The notes beneath the pieces are model-generated. The model did not search any database and was not told the origin of the DNA. It worked only from the letters and a program-made list of their open reading frames with translations. Shown here in pieces: positions 1 through 10,312 of a DNA stretch of 64,000 bases. How positions within the stretch are numbered: the stretch's first letter is position 1; each line of letters opens with the position of its first letter. Origin of the DNA: Paracidovorax valerianellae (GTDB lineage Bacteria > Pseudomonadota > Gammaproteobacteria > Burkholderiales > Burkholderiaceae_C); the NCBI RefSeq assembly GCF_900102625.1, contig NZ_FMZC01000008.1, positions 152,877 through 216,876 of the forward strand, in the 5' to 3' direction. The translations under genes and the position numbers were made by a program.

Positions 1-17
1 CATGCCGCGCCCCTCAT
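1..17 (-). CDS. LrgB/CidB-family protein, first codons only (partial)
   Basis: An ATG on the minus strand at 17-15 overlaps the TGA stop of the LrgA-like gene (ATGA overlap), and the frame runs off the left edge after five codons. LrgA/CidA genes are normally followed by the LrgB/CidB partner with exactly such an overlap, so this is probably its start. The protein itself cannot be seen; the call rests on context only. A second ATG at 3-1 is an alternative start. Confidence 0.35.
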
Positions 18-373
18 GCTGGCGGCTCCGCAGGCTTGGCGCGGGCGAGCAGCCAGTGCAGGGTGAGCGCGGTCACCGCCATGGTCACCGCGGCGCCCAC
101 GACGCAGGCGATGAGAAAAGGCTTCCATTCCTCGGCCACGCGGCCGAAATGCACCATCACGCCGGTGACGGTCGGGATGAAGAGCAGCATCATGTGCTGC
201 AGCAGAGTGGATGCCGTGGACTGCAGCGATTCGGGCACGCGCCGGCGCCACGCCAGCCAGCCCAGCAAGAGGAGCATGCCCAACAGCGCCCCCGGCAAGG
301 GCCAGCCGGTCAGGCGCACCGTGGCCTCTCCCAGCAACTGGAAGGCGATGAGCAGGAACAGGGCGTAGATCAT
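14..373 (-). CDS. LrgA/CidA family holin-like membrane protein
   Basis: This 119-residue, very hydrophobic protein has about four predicted membrane segments (roughly residues 1-20, 26-43, 60-80 and 88-110). Its features, WPLPGALLGMLLL in the second segment and LLFIPTVTGVMVHF in the third, match the LrgA/CidA family. In this family the proteins act with an LrgB/CidB partner in the inner membrane and are linked to murein hydrolase control and to export of small metabolites such as pyruvate. Length is usual for the family. The stop overlaps the probable lrgB start by ATGA, which supports a two-gene operon. The family is clear; whether it is functionally LrgA or CidA cannot be told. Confidence 0.85.
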   Translation of the reverse strand: MIYALFLLIAFQLLGEATVRLTGWPLPGALLGMLLLLGWLAWRRRVPESLQSTASTLLQHMMLLFIPTVTGVMVHFGRVAEEWKPFLIACVVGAAVTMAVTALTLHWLLARAKPAEPPA

Positions 374-438
374 GGGCAGGGCGGTATTGTCGGCCAGGCC
401 AGGCCGGCATGCGATCGGGCATTTCGACGCAGCCGAAT

Positions 439-500
439 GCTATTTAATTGATAGCGCACTGCCGCCGTCTTTATTGCGCTGGAGGCCTTTTTGGCTCAAA
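439..500 (+). repeat. Dispersed hairpin repeat, copy A (in queG 3' end)
   Basis: A 17-base hairpin GCTATTTAATTGATAGC (439-455) is followed by a segment containing CTGCCGCCGTCTTTATTGCG and then CTGGAGGC. The same arrangement recurs at 16504-16570 (reverse) and, shortened, at 46255-46290. The element is AT-rich at its hairpin against a GC-rich background, and it supplies the stop codon and last codons of queG. Confidence 0.7.
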
Positions 501-1588
501 CCCCATTCCACGTGCTCCCGCACCAGTGCGCTCGGGTCCGAGGCGCGGGACTGCAGCGCGGCCTGCACGCCGGGGTCGCCCGTCGCCCGCAGGGCATTGC
601 CCAGCGCCACGGCCACGTTGCGCAGCCAGCGTTCGTGCCCGATGCGCCGGATGGGGCCGCCCTCGGTCAGGCGCAGGAACGTGGGTTCGTCCCACGAAAA
701 CAGGTGCGCCAGTTGCTGCCCTGCCAGGCCCGGCCGCGCGTCGAAGTCGGGCAGCCGGCTGGCCTGCGCGAACTTGTTCCATGGGCAGACCAGTTGGCAG
801 TCGTCGCAGCCGTAGATGCGGTTGCCCATCAAGGGCCGCAGTTCGACAGGAATGGGGCCTGCGTGCTCGATGGTGAGGTAAGAGATGCAACGGCGGGCGT
901 CCACCCGGTGCGGCGCGACGATCGCTTGCGTGGGGCAGATGTCCAGGCAGGCTTGGCAACTGCCGCAGTGCGCAGTCACCGGCTCGCTGGGGTCGAGCGG
1001 CATGTCGACATAGATCTCGCCCAGGAAGAACATCGAGCCCGCCTCCCGGTTGAGCACCAGGGTGTGCTTGCCGCGCCAGCCCTGCCCGCTGCGGCTCGCA
1101 AGCTCCGCCTCCAGCACGGGCGCCGAGTCGGTGAACACCCGATGCCCGATGGGCCCTACTGCCTCGGCGATGCGGTCGGCCAGCTTCTGCAGGCGCTGGC
1201 GCAGCACCTTGTGATAATCGCGCCCCCGGGCATAGACCGAGACGATGCCCTCCGACGGGCGCTCCAGCCGCGCGAATTCGATGGCCTGCCAGCCCGGCCC
1301 TGCCGACTTGCCGGCCGCTGCGGCGCCCTGCACGGGCGTGTCGCGCGGCAGGTAGTCCATGCGCGCGGTGATCACGCTCACGGTGCCGGGCACCAGCTCG
1401 GCCGGCCGGGCGCGGCGCAGGCCGTGGGCTTGCATGTATTGCATCTCGCCATGGAACCCTTGCGCCAGCCACTGCATCAACCCCGGTTCTGCGGACGACA
1501 AGTCCACACCGGCCACGCCGATTTGGGAGAATCCCAGTTCGCGGGCCCAGCCTTGCATTTGAGGAACGAGTTGACTGCTGCTGAACAT
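440..1588 (-). CDS. queG: Epoxyqueuosine reductase QueG
   Basis: QueG reduces epoxyqueuosine to queuosine at the wobble base of tRNAs with GUN anticodons, using cobalamin and two [4Fe-4S] clusters. The 382-residue product shows both cluster motifs, CGSCQACLDICPTQAI and CDDCQLVCPWNKF, in the order typical of the family. The upstream open frame is longer, but the family N-terminus begins at MFSSSQLVPQMQGWARELGF, so I start at the ATG at 1588. A TACAAT hexamer nine bases before this ATG could be a -10 element of a nearly leaderless transcript. The last residues (about QKGLQRNKDGGSALSIK) and the TAG stop are supplied by a dispersed hairpin repeat at 439-500, so the native C-terminus has probably been replaced. 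The gene diverges from tsaE. Confidence 0.93.
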   Translation of the reverse strand: MFSSSQLVPQMQGWARELGFSQIGVAGVDLSSAEPGLMQWLAQGFHGEMQYMQAHGLRRARPAELVPGTVSVITARMDYLPRDTPVQGAAAAGKSAGPGWQAIEFARLERPSEGIVSVYARGRDYHKVLRQRLQKLADRIAEAVGPIGHRVFTDSAPVLEAELASRSGQGWRGKHTLVLNREAGSMFFLGEIYVDMPLDPSEPVTAHCGSCQACLDICPTQAIVAPHRVDARRCISYLTIEHAGPIPVELRPLMGNRIYGCDDCQLVCPWNKFAQASRLPDFDARPGLAGQQLAHLFSWDEPTFLRLTEGGPIRRIGHERWLRNVAVALGNALRATGDPGVQAALQSRASDPSALVREHVEWGLSQKGLQRNKDGGSALSIK

Positions 1589-2086
1589 CACCACCGGATT
1601 GTAGAAAGCCCCCCTGCCGACGCGCCTGTCGCGTTGCGCTGGCACAGCGAGGAAGACACCGCCGCCTTCGCCGTGCGCCTGGCAGCGCAGCCCCTGATCG
1701 CCAACGCCTTCATCACGCTGCACGGCGACCTGGGGGCCGGCAAGACCACGCTGGTGCGCCACCTGCTGCGCGCGCTGGGAGTGCAGGGCCGCATCAAGAG
1801 CCCGACCTACGCCGTGGTGGAGCCGCACGAGGCGCCGGGCCTGGCCATCTGGCATTTCGACTTCTACCGCTTCAGCGATCCGCGCGAATGGGAAGACGCG
1901 GGCTTTCGCGACATCTTCGCGGGCCCGGGACTCAAGATCGCGGAGTGGCCTGAGAAGGCCGCCGCGCTCATCCCCGTTGAAGACCTTGCTATACACATTG
2001 AAGCAGTGGATGATGCCGAGCGGCACGTCACCCTTCAGGCCCACACCGCTTCGGGCCGCACGCTTGCACAAGGATCGAAGGCATGA
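1571..2086 (+). CDS. tsaE: tRNA threonylcarbamoyladenosine biosynthesis ATPase TsaE
   Basis: TsaE is the P-loop ATPase that drives the TsaB-TsaD-TsaE complex making t6A37 in ANN-decoding tRNAs. The protein carries the Walker A loop GDLGAGKTTLV, the family motif SPTYAVVEPH and the WHFDFYRF segment. No ATG lies at a sensible place. I chose TTG at 1571 (171 residues), which would overlap the divergent queG start by 18 bases. TTG at 1634 (150 residues, nearer the usual length) is a real alternative and would avoid that overlap. The stop overlaps amiC by ATGA, so the two genes are translationally coupled, an arrangement common in proteobacteria. Confidence 0.9.
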   Translation: MTAAEHHHRIVESPPADAPVALRWHSEEDTAAFAVRLAAQPLIANAFITLHGDLGAGKTTLVRHLLRALGVQGRIKSPTYAVVEPHEAPGLAIWHFDFYRFSDPREWEDAGFRDIFAGPGLKIAEWPEKAAALIPVEDLAIHIEAVDDAERHVTLQAHTASGRTLAQGSKA

Positions 2087-3522
2087 GCGAAGCGCCCTTT
2101 CCCCCCCAACCCTCCCGCCGTTCGCTGCTGCAGGCAGGCACCCTGGTGCTGCTGCTGGGCACCCAGCAGATCGCGCGGGGCGCCAGCATTCTGGCGGTGC
2201 GCGTCTGGCCGGCGCAGGACTATTCCCGCGTCACGATCGAATCCGACCGCCAGCTGGTGGCCAAGCAATTCTTCGTGACCACTCCGCCCCGTCTGGCGGT
2301 GGACATCGAAGGCATCGACCTGAACCCTGAACTGCGCGAGCTCGTCGCCAAGGTGAAGGCGGATGACCCCAACATCGCCGGCATCCGCGTGGGCCAGAAC
2401 GCGCCCAACGTCGTGCGGCTGGTGCTGGACCTGAAGCGCGCCGCGCTGCCCCAGGTGTTCACGCTGCCGCCGATCGCGGCCTACCAGCACCGGCTGGTGT
2501 TCGATCTGTACCCGGCCGAGCCAGAGGACCCGCTGGAGGCCCTCATCGCCGAACGGCTGCGCGAGGCCCCGGCGGCGGCGCCGCTGCCCAACATCGCGGC
2601 GGCCAGGCCCGGCACGCCCGGCGATCCGCTGGGCGACCTGATCGCCCAGCAGAGCCAGCGGCCCGGCGCCCCGCCCCCGCCGGTCGGGCTGCCCGCGCCA
2701 GCGGCACCGGCCACGCCGCCCCCCGTCGTCGCGGCAGCCCCGACGCCACCGCATGCGCCGCCCCCCACGCCGGCCGCCCCCACCATCGCGAAGGCGACCG
2801 ACCGGCTCATCATCGTGGCACTGGACCCAGGCCATGGGGGCGAGGACCCCGGCGCCACCGGCCCCGCCGGCACGCGGGAGAAAGACATCGTGCTCAAGGT
2901 GGCGTACCTGCTGCGCGACCGCATCAACGCCACCACCGTGGGCGGCAACCCCATGCGGGCGTTTCTCACCCGCGATGCGGACTACTTCGTGCCCCTGGGC
3001 GTGCGAGTGGAGAAGGCGCGCCGCGTGCAGGCCGACCTGTTCGTGAGCATCCATGCCGACGCGTTCACCACGCCGGCCGCGCGCGGCGCCAGCGTGTTCG
3101 CGCTGAGCCAGGGCGGCGCCTCCAGTTCGGCCGCCCGCTGGCTGGCCAACAAGGAAAACCAGTCCGATCTGATCGGCGGCCTGAACGTGCGCGTGCAGGA
3201 CCGGCACGTGCAAAGCGCCCTGCTCGACATGAGCACCACCGCGCAGATCAACGACAGCCTGAAGCTGGGCAGCGTGCTGCTGGGCGAGATCGGCAGCATG
3301 GCCAAGCTGCACAAGCCGCGCGTGGAGCAGGCCGGTTTCGCCGTGCTGAAGTCGCCGGACATTCCGAGCGTGCTGGTGGAGACGGCCTTCATCAGCAACC
3401 CCGAAGAAGAGGCCAAGCTGCGCACCGCCGCGTACCAGCAGCAGTTGGCCGACGCGCTGATGCGCGGTATCACGCGATACTTCGCCAAGAACCCGCCGCT
3501 GGCGCGCAGCCGGTCCGTGTGA
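2083..3522 (+). CDS. amiC: N-acetylmuramoyl-L-alanine amidase (AmiC type)
   Basis: This is a periplasmic zinc amidase that cleaves the MurNAc-L-Ala bond to split septal peptidoglycan during daughter-cell separation. The 479-residue protein opens with a twin-arginine-like signal (SRRSLLQAG then a hydrophobic stretch). An AMIN domain (about 38-150) follows, then a Pro/Ala-rich linker (about 165-240), then an Amidase_3 catalytic domain (about 245-475). The domain shows DPGHGGEDPG (zinc His about 251), FVSIHADAF and VLVETAFISNPEEE with the catalytic Glu. The Tat-type signal fits AmiC, which is Tat-exported in E. coli. It overlaps tsaE by four bases. EnvC/NlpD-type activators would be expected elsewhere in the genome. 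Confidence 0.94.
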   Translation: MSEAPFPPQPSRRSLLQAGTLVLLLGTQQIARGASILAVRVWPAQDYSRVTIESDRQLVAKQFFVTTPPRLAVDIEGIDLNPELRELVAKVKADDPNIAGIRVGQNAPNVVRLVLDLKRAALPQVFTLPPIAAYQHRLVFDLYPAEPEDPLEALIAERLREAPAAAPLPNIAAARPGTPGDPLGDLIAQQSQRPGAPPPPVGLPAPAAPATPPPVVAAAPTPPHAPPPTPAAPTIAKATDRLIIVALDPGHGGEDPGATGPAGTREKDIVLKVAYLLRDRINATTVGGNPMRAFLTRDADYFVPLGVRVEKARRVQADLFVSIHADAFTTPAARGASVFALSQGGASSSAARWLANKENQSDLIGGLNVRVQDRHVQSALLDMSTTAQINDSLKLGSVLLGEIGSMAKLHKPRVEQAGFAVLKSPDIPSVLVETAFISNPEEEAKLRTAAYQQQLADALMRGITRYFAKNPPLARSRSV

Positions 3523-3566
3523 GCGTGCAGACAGCGCAGCGGGCCGGCATTCAACAGTAGGATCCC

Positions 3567-3899
3567 ATGGCCCTGCCCCACGCACGTTCCGGAGAAGTCG
3601 TCAGCCTCAGCCCGCTGGGCGACCGGCTGGCGGGTACCGCCACCACGGCCATCATCAAGGCCGCCCAGCTCGAAGTGATCCGGGTGGTGCTGCCCGCCGG
3701 CAAAGACCTGCGGCAGCACGACACCCCTGGCGAGATCACCGTGCACTGCCTGGAAGGCGAAGCCGAATTCCACACGGCCAGCGGCGCACGCCTGCTGCGC
3801 CCGGGCGACTTCGTTCACCTGCAGCCCAAGGCAGCGCACTCGCTGCGCGCGGTGACGGACGCCTCGCTCCTCGTCACCATCTGCCTCGCCCCGGGCTGA
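3567..3899 (+). CDS. Cupin-domain protein
   Basis: This 110-residue protein folds as a single small cupin barrel by sequence: a first motif around HDTPGEITVHCLEGEAEF and a second around LLRPGDFVHLQPKAAHSL. Metal-ligand His and Glu residues are present in both halves. Small stand-alone cupins of this kind have no assigned substrate and some act as sensors or isomerases, so no function is claimed. It lies 44 bases after amiC in the same direction and may share its transcript. The start is the ATG at 3567. Confidence 0.8.
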   Translation: MALPHARSGEVVSLSPLGDRLAGTATTAIIKAAQLEVIRVVLPAGKDLRQHDTPGEITVHCLEGEAEFHTASGARLLRPGDFVHLQPKAAHSLRAVTDASLLVTICLAPG

Positions 3900-4086
3900 A
3901 ACAGACCCGGCAGCGGCCTCCGGGCCTGCGGGGGCACCTCCTACAGCACGGTCCCTTGACTGCCTACACCGCACGAGCGGGGCCGGGGCGATAGTCTGGG
4001 CATGGGTTGGGACAGGCGAATTGCAGCGGTTTCAGACCGCCGGCCTGTCCGGATTCCATAACCCCCAAAGACACAAGGAGCAAGTC

Positions 4087-4314
4087 ATGAACTACCGCCA
4101 TATCGTTTCCGCCGCCGCTGTTGCAGCCGCCCTCGGCCTCGTCGGCTGCTCGTCCAATCCCACCAATGCACAAGTGGGCACCGGCGTAGGCGCCGTGGCC
4201 GGCGGTGTACTGGGCAGTGCCGTCGGCGGCACCACCGCCACGGTGATCGGCGCTGGCGCCGGTGCGCTGGTCGGCCATGAACTGGGCGAAGACCGCGACC
4301 AACGCCGCCGTTAA
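4087..4314 (+). CDS. Small glycine-zipper lipoprotein (OsmB/SlyB-like)
   Basis: The 75-residue protein has a lipoprotein signal with lipobox LVGC (Cys about 21). A glycine-zipper membrane segment follows, with G-G-V-L-G-S-A-V-G-G spacing over about residues 34-66, then a short basic tail EDRDQRRR. This is the architecture of glycine-zipper 2TM lipoproteins such as OsmB, anchored in the outer membrane and often stress-induced. The ATG at 4087 is preceded by AAGGAG, so I prefer it to the upstream extension. A strong terminator follows 43 bases after the stop, so the gene ends a transcript. Confidence 0.85.
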   Translation: MNYRHIVSAAAVAAALGLVGCSSNPTNAQVGTGVGAVAGGVLGSAVGGTTATVIGAGAGALVGHELGEDRDQRRR

Positions 4315-4356
4315 TCGGCGAGGGGATGGTTTAACACCCATCCTGCTTTCCCCCGA

Positions 4357-4396
4357 AAACGCCCGCACGGCTTTGCGCCTTGCGGGCGTTTTTGCG
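4357..4396 (+). terminator. Rho-independent terminator after the glycine-zipper lipoprotein gene
   Basis: The perfect arms AAACGCCCGCA (4357-4367) and TGCGGGCGTTT (4381-4391) enclose a 13-base loop, and the plus-strand arm runs into TTTTTGCGTTTT. This is a classic intrinsic terminator. Confidence 0.9.
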
Positions 4397-4536
4397 TTTT
4401 CTGCTGGGGATTGAATCGGACTGAAAAAGCACGCATGGCCGCATGAAGCGCTCCACCGTCGATCGATACGGTTTAGTACATTTAAACGGCTCCGGCGCGG
4501 CTACCATCGTCGTTTTCCACTCTGCAGAACGACTCC

Positions 4537-5514
4537 ATGCACTCTTCGCCCTTGGCACCCGCCACTCAGAATCGTCCGCCCGAGCCCGCATTGAACCGCC
4601 GCCGAGCGGCTCTGCAGATGATGGCGATACCGGCCGCCATGGCGTCGGGCGGCGTTCTGGCGAACAGCGCGGAAGACCCGGCAGGCATTGCAGAAACTTC
4701 ACGGTTCACCACGCCGCAGGGTTGCCATCTGCACTACCAGGACCGGGGCAAGGGGCCGGTCGTCCTGCTCGGTCACAGCTATCTCTGGACGTCGGGCATG
4801 TGGGCGCCGCAGATCAAAGCCCTGTCCCGGCACTACCGGGTGATCGCGCCCGACCTGTGGGGTCACGGCGCCTCCGGGGCGCTGCCCGCGGACACGCAGG
4901 ACCTCAAAGGCCTCGCAGCGCAGATGCTGCAATTGCTCGATGCCCTGCACGTGCGCGAATGCGCGGTGGTCGGCCTGTCGGTCGGCGGCATGTGGGGTGC
5001 GGAACTGGCGCTGCGGGCACCGGAGCGGGTGCGCAGCCTGGTGATGATGGACACCTTTCTGGGGGCCGAGCCGGAGCCGACACGCCTTCGCTACTTCGGA
5101 CTGCTCGATGCGATCGAGGCGGGTGGAAAGGTCACGCAGCCCCTGATCGATGCCATCGTTCCGATCTTCTTTCGCCCGGGCACCGATCCGGCCAGCCCGC
5201 GGCCGGCAGCCTTCGGGCGCAGCCTGGCGGCCATGAGGGCGGACCAGTTGCGGGAGTCGGTCGTGCCGCTGGGCCGCATCATCTTCGGCCGTGCCGACGC
5301 GATGGACCGGCTTGCAGGGCTGGATGCAAACACCACGCTGCTCATGGGCGGTGATGAGGACATTCCCCGCCCGCCGCGCGAAATGCAGGAAATGGCGGAG
5401 GTGATCGGCTGCGAGTCGGTGCTGATTCCGCAGGCCGGCCACATTTCGAACCTGGACAACCCGCAGTTCGTCACCCAGCACTTGCTGCAGTGGCTGGACC
5501 GCACGATGCGGTGA
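4537..5514 (+). CDS. Alpha/beta hydrolase, probably exported
   Basis: The 325-residue alpha/beta hydrolase has the nucleophile elbow GLSVGG (Ser about 149), an oxyanion-side HSYLWTSGMW segment (the usual HG replaced by GHSY) and a C-terminal catalytic His in QAGHISNLDNP. The N-terminus carries NRRRAALQMMAIPAAM followed by an Ala-Asn-Ser site, which looks like a Tat-type signal. Substrate cannot be told; homologues range over esterases, peroxidases and 3-oxoadipate enol-lactonase-like enzymes. It stands alone between a terminator and a convergent DedA gene. Confidence 0.8.
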   Translation: MHSSPLAPATQNRPPEPALNRRRAALQMMAIPAAMASGGVLANSAEDPAGIAETSRFTTPQGCHLHYQDRGKGPVVLLGHSYLWTSGMWAPQIKALSRHYRVIAPDLWGHGASGALPADTQDLKGLAAQMLQLLDALHVRECAVVGLSVGGMWGAELALRAPERVRSLVMMDTFLGAEPEPTRLRYFGLLDAIEAGGKVTQPLIDAIVPIFFRPGTDPASPRPAAFGRSLAAMRADQLRESVVPLGRIIFGRADAMDRLAGLDANTTLLMGGDEDIPRPPREMQEMAEVIGCESVLIPQAGHISNLDNPQFVTQHLLQWLDRTMR

Positions 5515-5524
5515 AACCGCGGCC

Positions 5525-5542
5525 GGCTGCCGTTCGGCAGCC
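5525..5542. terminator. Hairpin between convergent genes
   Basis: GGCTGCC-GTTC-GGCAGCC forms a seven-pair stem with a tetraloop between the stop of the hydrolase gene and the stop of the convergent DedA gene. There is no U-run, so termination is only suggested by position. Confidence 0.35.
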
Positions 5543-5557
5543 GCCTCGACATTGGCG

Positions 5558-6202
5558 TCAGGCCGTCTTCTGCCGGCCGGCGCGCCAGCCGCCATAGAGC
5601 GCGATGAGCCCGGGCACCAGAATCAGCGCCCAGATGATCTTGTCCAGGTTCGCCTGCACCCACGGGAAATTGCCGAAGAAGTAGCCCGCGGTGCAGATGC
5701 CCAGCACCCACAGCAGCGCCCCGCCCACGTTGAACGCCGTGAACTTCGCGCGATTCATTTCGGCCACGCCCGCCACGAAGGGCGCGAACGTGCGAATGAA
5801 CGGCATGAAGCGCGCCAGCACGATGGTGACGCCGCCATAGCGTTCATAGAAGTCGTGCGCCTGCTGGAACGCACGGCGGTTGAACCAGCGCGAATCGGGC
5901 CACTGGAACACCTTGGGGCCGAAGTAGCGCCCGATCGAATAATTGCACTGGTCGCCCAAAATGGCCGCGGCGATGAGCACGGCGCAGGCCAGCGGAAAGT
6001 TCATGAGCCCCGCGCCGCACAGCGCTCCCACGATGAAGAGCAGCGAATCGCCGGGCAGGAACGGCATGACGACCACCCCCGTCTCCACGAAGACGATGAG
6101 GAACAGCAATGCGTAGACCCAGGGCCCGTAGGCGGTAACGAACGCCGCGAGGTGCTTGTCCACATGCAGGATGAAGTCGATCAGGAACTGGATGATTTCC
6201 AA
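5558..6202 (-). CDS. DedA family membrane protein
   Basis: DedA proteins (YqjA/YghB group) are inner-membrane transporters now linked to undecaprenyl-phosphate or phospholipid flipping and to proton-motive-force and envelope homeostasis. The 214-residue product has the family signatures FVETGVVVMPFLPGDSLLF and the conserved G-(x)-R-F-(x)-P-F-(x)-R segment, seen as VLARFMPFIRTFAPFVAG. Four or more hydrophobic segments are present. The best start is TTG at 6202 (product MEIIQFLIDF), with AGAAGG seven bases upstream. A longer ATG-started frame from 6262 adds an unlikely N-terminus. It diverges from mutL. Confidence 0.9.
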   Translation of the reverse strand: MEIIQFLIDFILHVDKHLAAFVTAYGPWVYALLFLIVFVETGVVVMPFLPGDSLLFIVGALCGAGLMNFPLACAVLIAAAILGDQCNYSIGRYFGPKVFQWPDSRWFNRRAFQQAHDFYERYGGVTIVLARFMPFIRTFAPFVAGVAEMNRAKFTAFNVGGALLWVLGICTAGYFFGNFPWVQANLDKIIWALILVPGLIALYGGWRAGRQKTA

Positions 6203-6280
6203 GGGCGGGCCTTCTGAGGTGGGTTGGAGGGATGACCAATGCGGCGCGTACTCTAACCGCACTCCCTAGAATGCCGGGCA

Positions 6281-8296
<2,016 letters not shown>

Positions 8297-8330
8297 CTTT
8301 CAGCGTCGCAGGTTCGAAAGGTCAAACCCC

Positions 8331-9017
8331 ATGTTCCTGCGCCGCCGCCCTCGCAACCTTCGCACTGCCTGCCAGGGCTACGGCATGGCGGCCCTGGCAG
8401 CCATTGCCGCGACCACCCTTCCCGCCCACGCAGGCCGGCCACTGACGGTGGACGATGCCGGGGTGAACGCGCCCGGCGAAGGGCATGTGGAACTGTGGTG
8501 GGAAGGCGTGCACCACGACCGCGGCGCGGTGTACCTGGCGCCGGCGTATGCACCGCTCGCACTGCCGGGCCTGGAAATGGGCGCCCTGCTGGCGCGCGAT
8601 CTCGATGGCCGCGCCACGCTGCAGAGCGTGGTGGCCAAATGGCAGTGGACGCCGCCGCCCGAGCAGGGCTGCCACGCCGCCAGCAGCGTCGCGCTGTGGC
8701 ACACCCACCGCGAACCGCGCAGCACCCTCGCCCTCGGCATGATCGGCACCTGCACCGCCAGCTGGGGCGCGGTGCACACCAACGTAGGCACCTTGCGCGC
8801 GCCCGACCACCGCTGGCTGCCCACCTGGGGCGCGGCGATCGAGTCCACCTGGGGCGCCATCACCGCCCACGTCGAAGCCTTCGGGCAACGCGGCGGACCA
8901 CCCACCTACCAGACCGGCGCGCTGTGGGAATGGACGCCGGGCTGGCAGCTGGACGGCGTGATCGGCCGGCGGCAGGGCAAGACCCTTTTGAGCCTCGGCG
9001 TCAAACGCAGCTTCTAG
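8331..9017 (+). CDS. Putative outer-membrane protein, phenol MetA-like
   Basis: The 228-residue protein has a signal peptide (basic RRRPRNLR, hydrophobic GMAALAAIAATTL, AHA cleavage region). The mature part begins RPLTVDDAGVNAPGEGHVEL, which resembles the opening of proteins annotated as MetA-pathway of phenol degradation or transporter family. The mature protein has alternating aromatic strands and ends in Phe, the usual C-terminal residue of outer-membrane beta-barrels. I infer a small outer-membrane barrel. No substrate can be given and the assignment is tentative. Confidence 0.6.
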   Translation: MFLRRRPRNLRTACQGYGMAALAAIAATTLPAHAGRPLTVDDAGVNAPGEGHVELWWEGVHHDRGAVYLAPAYAPLALPGLEMGALLARDLDGRATLQSVVAKWQWTPPPEQGCHAASSVALWHTHREPRSTLALGMIGTCTASWGAVHTNVGTLRAPDHRWLPTWGAAIESTWGAITAHVEAFGQRGGPPTYQTGALWEWTPGWQLDGVIGRRQGKTLLSLGVKRSF

Positions 9018-9048
9018 GGCCGCTTGCAGGCGGCGATTCGAAGGGCTG

Positions 9049-9079
9049 CCCCTCGCCGGGCATCGCAGCCCGGCAGGGG
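9049..9079. terminator. Strong hairpin between convergent genes
   Basis: CCCCT-C-GCCGGGC pairs with GCCCGGC-AGGGG across a six-base loop, a stem of about twelve pairs with one bulge. It sits between the stop at 9017 and the convergent stop at 9100. No U-run follows on either strand, so it is a weak terminator candidate. Confidence 0.4.
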
Positions 9080-9099
9080 TTCGGCGTCAAAGGCGAAGC

Positions 9100-10266
9100 T
9101 CAGTCGTCCCGGGCCGACTTGGCATGGTCGGGGAAGTCGGCGAACACGCCGTCCACGCCCAGGCGGTAGAACAGGCGGTACTCGGCCTTGGGGTCGCCCT
9201 TGAAGTCCGATGCCAGGCGCTTGGCCTCGCTGCGGAACGTGTAAGGGTGCACGAACAGGCCGGCCGCGTGCGCATCGGACACCACCGAGGTCGCGGGCAT
9301 CATCACGCGGTCGCTCTCGTCGATCTTGCCGTCGCCGTTCAGGTCGTCGGGCTTGCCGTCGTTGTTGCTGTCCACCTGCTTGGAGGGGATCAGGTAAGGC
9401 TTCCAGGGGCCGATGCCGTCCGCGTACGTCTTCACTTCCTTCAGGCCCGCGGGCGTCAGCAGGCTGGCGAAGGTGCGCTGGTCGCCGGCCACGGCGAAGT
9501 CGTACGGCTTGTCGAAGGGCGCGGTCAGGTCCATGCTGCCGTCGGCCTTCACGTCGTTGGCATCCACCAGTTGCACCAGACGCACCTGGGTCTTGGTGCG
9601 CAGGTACTTGAGGTTGGACACCTCGAACGACTGCAGGATGACGGGCGAAGTCGCCGTGGTGTAGCCGTATTGCGAGAGCGTGCTGAGCAACCGGTCTTCC
9701 AGGCGAAGGTTCAGATTGGCGTGGTAGGTCGGGTGCTTGGTCTCGATGTACACGCCCACCGTGCGGCCCACGCGGGTGCCTTCGGACTTGGCGAGGTCCA
9801 GCACTTCGACGAGCGTCGGAATCTGGAACTTGCCGTTGAACGACTGGTCACGCTCGGCCAGCGGCTGGATGGCGCGCAGGGTCTTGATCTCGGCCAGGGT
9901 GAAGTCGGAGGCGAACCAGCCCTCTTCCACCACGCCGTCCACCGTCTTCTTGGTCTTTCGATTGGCGAACTCGGGCCGCTGGGACACATCGGTGGTGCCG
10001 GTGATGTTGGGCTCGTGGCGGGCGATGAGCACGCCGTCCTTGGTGGCCACGAGGTCGGGCTCGATGAAGTCCGCGCCCAGTTCGATCCCCTTCTTGTAGC
10101 CTTCCAGCGTGTGGTCCGGCAGGTAGCCTGCAGCGCCGCGGTGGCCGATCACGAGCGGCTTGCTGCCGTTCAGCGTGGGGAAATCGTCGTCATCGCTTCC
10201 GCAGCCAGCCAGCGCTGCCATGACGGCCAGGGCCAGCGCGGCCCCCTTGAAACCAGACAGGTTCAT
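9100..10266 (-). CDS. Lipoprotein glycerophosphodiester phosphodiesterase (GlpQ/UgpQ family)
   Basis: The enzyme hydrolyses glycerophosphodiesters to sn-glycerol 3-phosphate and an alcohol. The 388-residue protein has a lipoprotein signal ending LAGC followed by GSDDDD. The GDPD barrel has catalytic [17 protein letters not shown] (the HR...E signature), then [20 protein letters not shown] with the metal Glu and catalytic His. An EF-hand-like Asp-rich loop, [21 protein letters not shown], shows two DxNxDG repeats and probably binds calcium. Asp residues right after the lipid Cys would favour inner-membrane retention under the E. coli rule. A possible Pho box lies upstream. Confidence 0.92.
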   Translation of the reverse strand: MNLSGFKGAALALAVMAALAGCGSDDDDFPTLNGSKPLVIGHRGAAGYLPDHTLEGYKKGIELGADFIEPDLVATKDGVLIARHEPNITGTTDVSQRPEFANRKTKKTVDGVVEEGWFASDFTLAEIKTLRAIQPLAERDQSFNGKFQIPTLVEVLDLAKSEGTRVGRTVGVYIETKHPTYHANLNLRLEDRLLSTLSQYGYTTATSPVILQSFEVSNLKYLRTKTQVRLVQLVDANDVKADGSMDLTAPFDKPYDFAVAGDQRTFASLLTPAGLKEVKTYADGIGPWKPYLIPSKQVDSNNDGKPDDLNGDGKIDESDRVMMPATSVVSDAHAAGLFVHPYTFRSEAKRLASDFKGDPKAEYRLFYRLGVDGVFADFPDHAKSARDD

Positions 10267-10291
10267 GCTCTACCTCGTTGATCGTTGAAGT

Positions 10292-10306
10292 CCGCCACTG
10301 TGGCGG
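10292..10306. promoter_or_regulatory. 15-bp palindrome upstream of the glycerophosphodiesterase
   Basis: CCGCCAC-T-GTGGCGG is a perfect 7+1+7 palindrome 26 bases upstream of the ATG at 10266. It could be an operator or a leader hairpin; nothing further is visible. Confidence 0.35.
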
Positions 10307-10312
10307 CGCCAT

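Noticed and set aside
1987..2003. GCTATACACATTGAAGC inside tsaE as another hairpin repeat
   Set aside because: Only the first arm fits; no second arm or internal segment follows, and the encoded residues agree with a normal TsaE end.
2035..3585. Long minus-strand open frame across amiC
   Set aside because: High-GC shadow frame; amiC on the plus strand has clear domains and catalytic residues.
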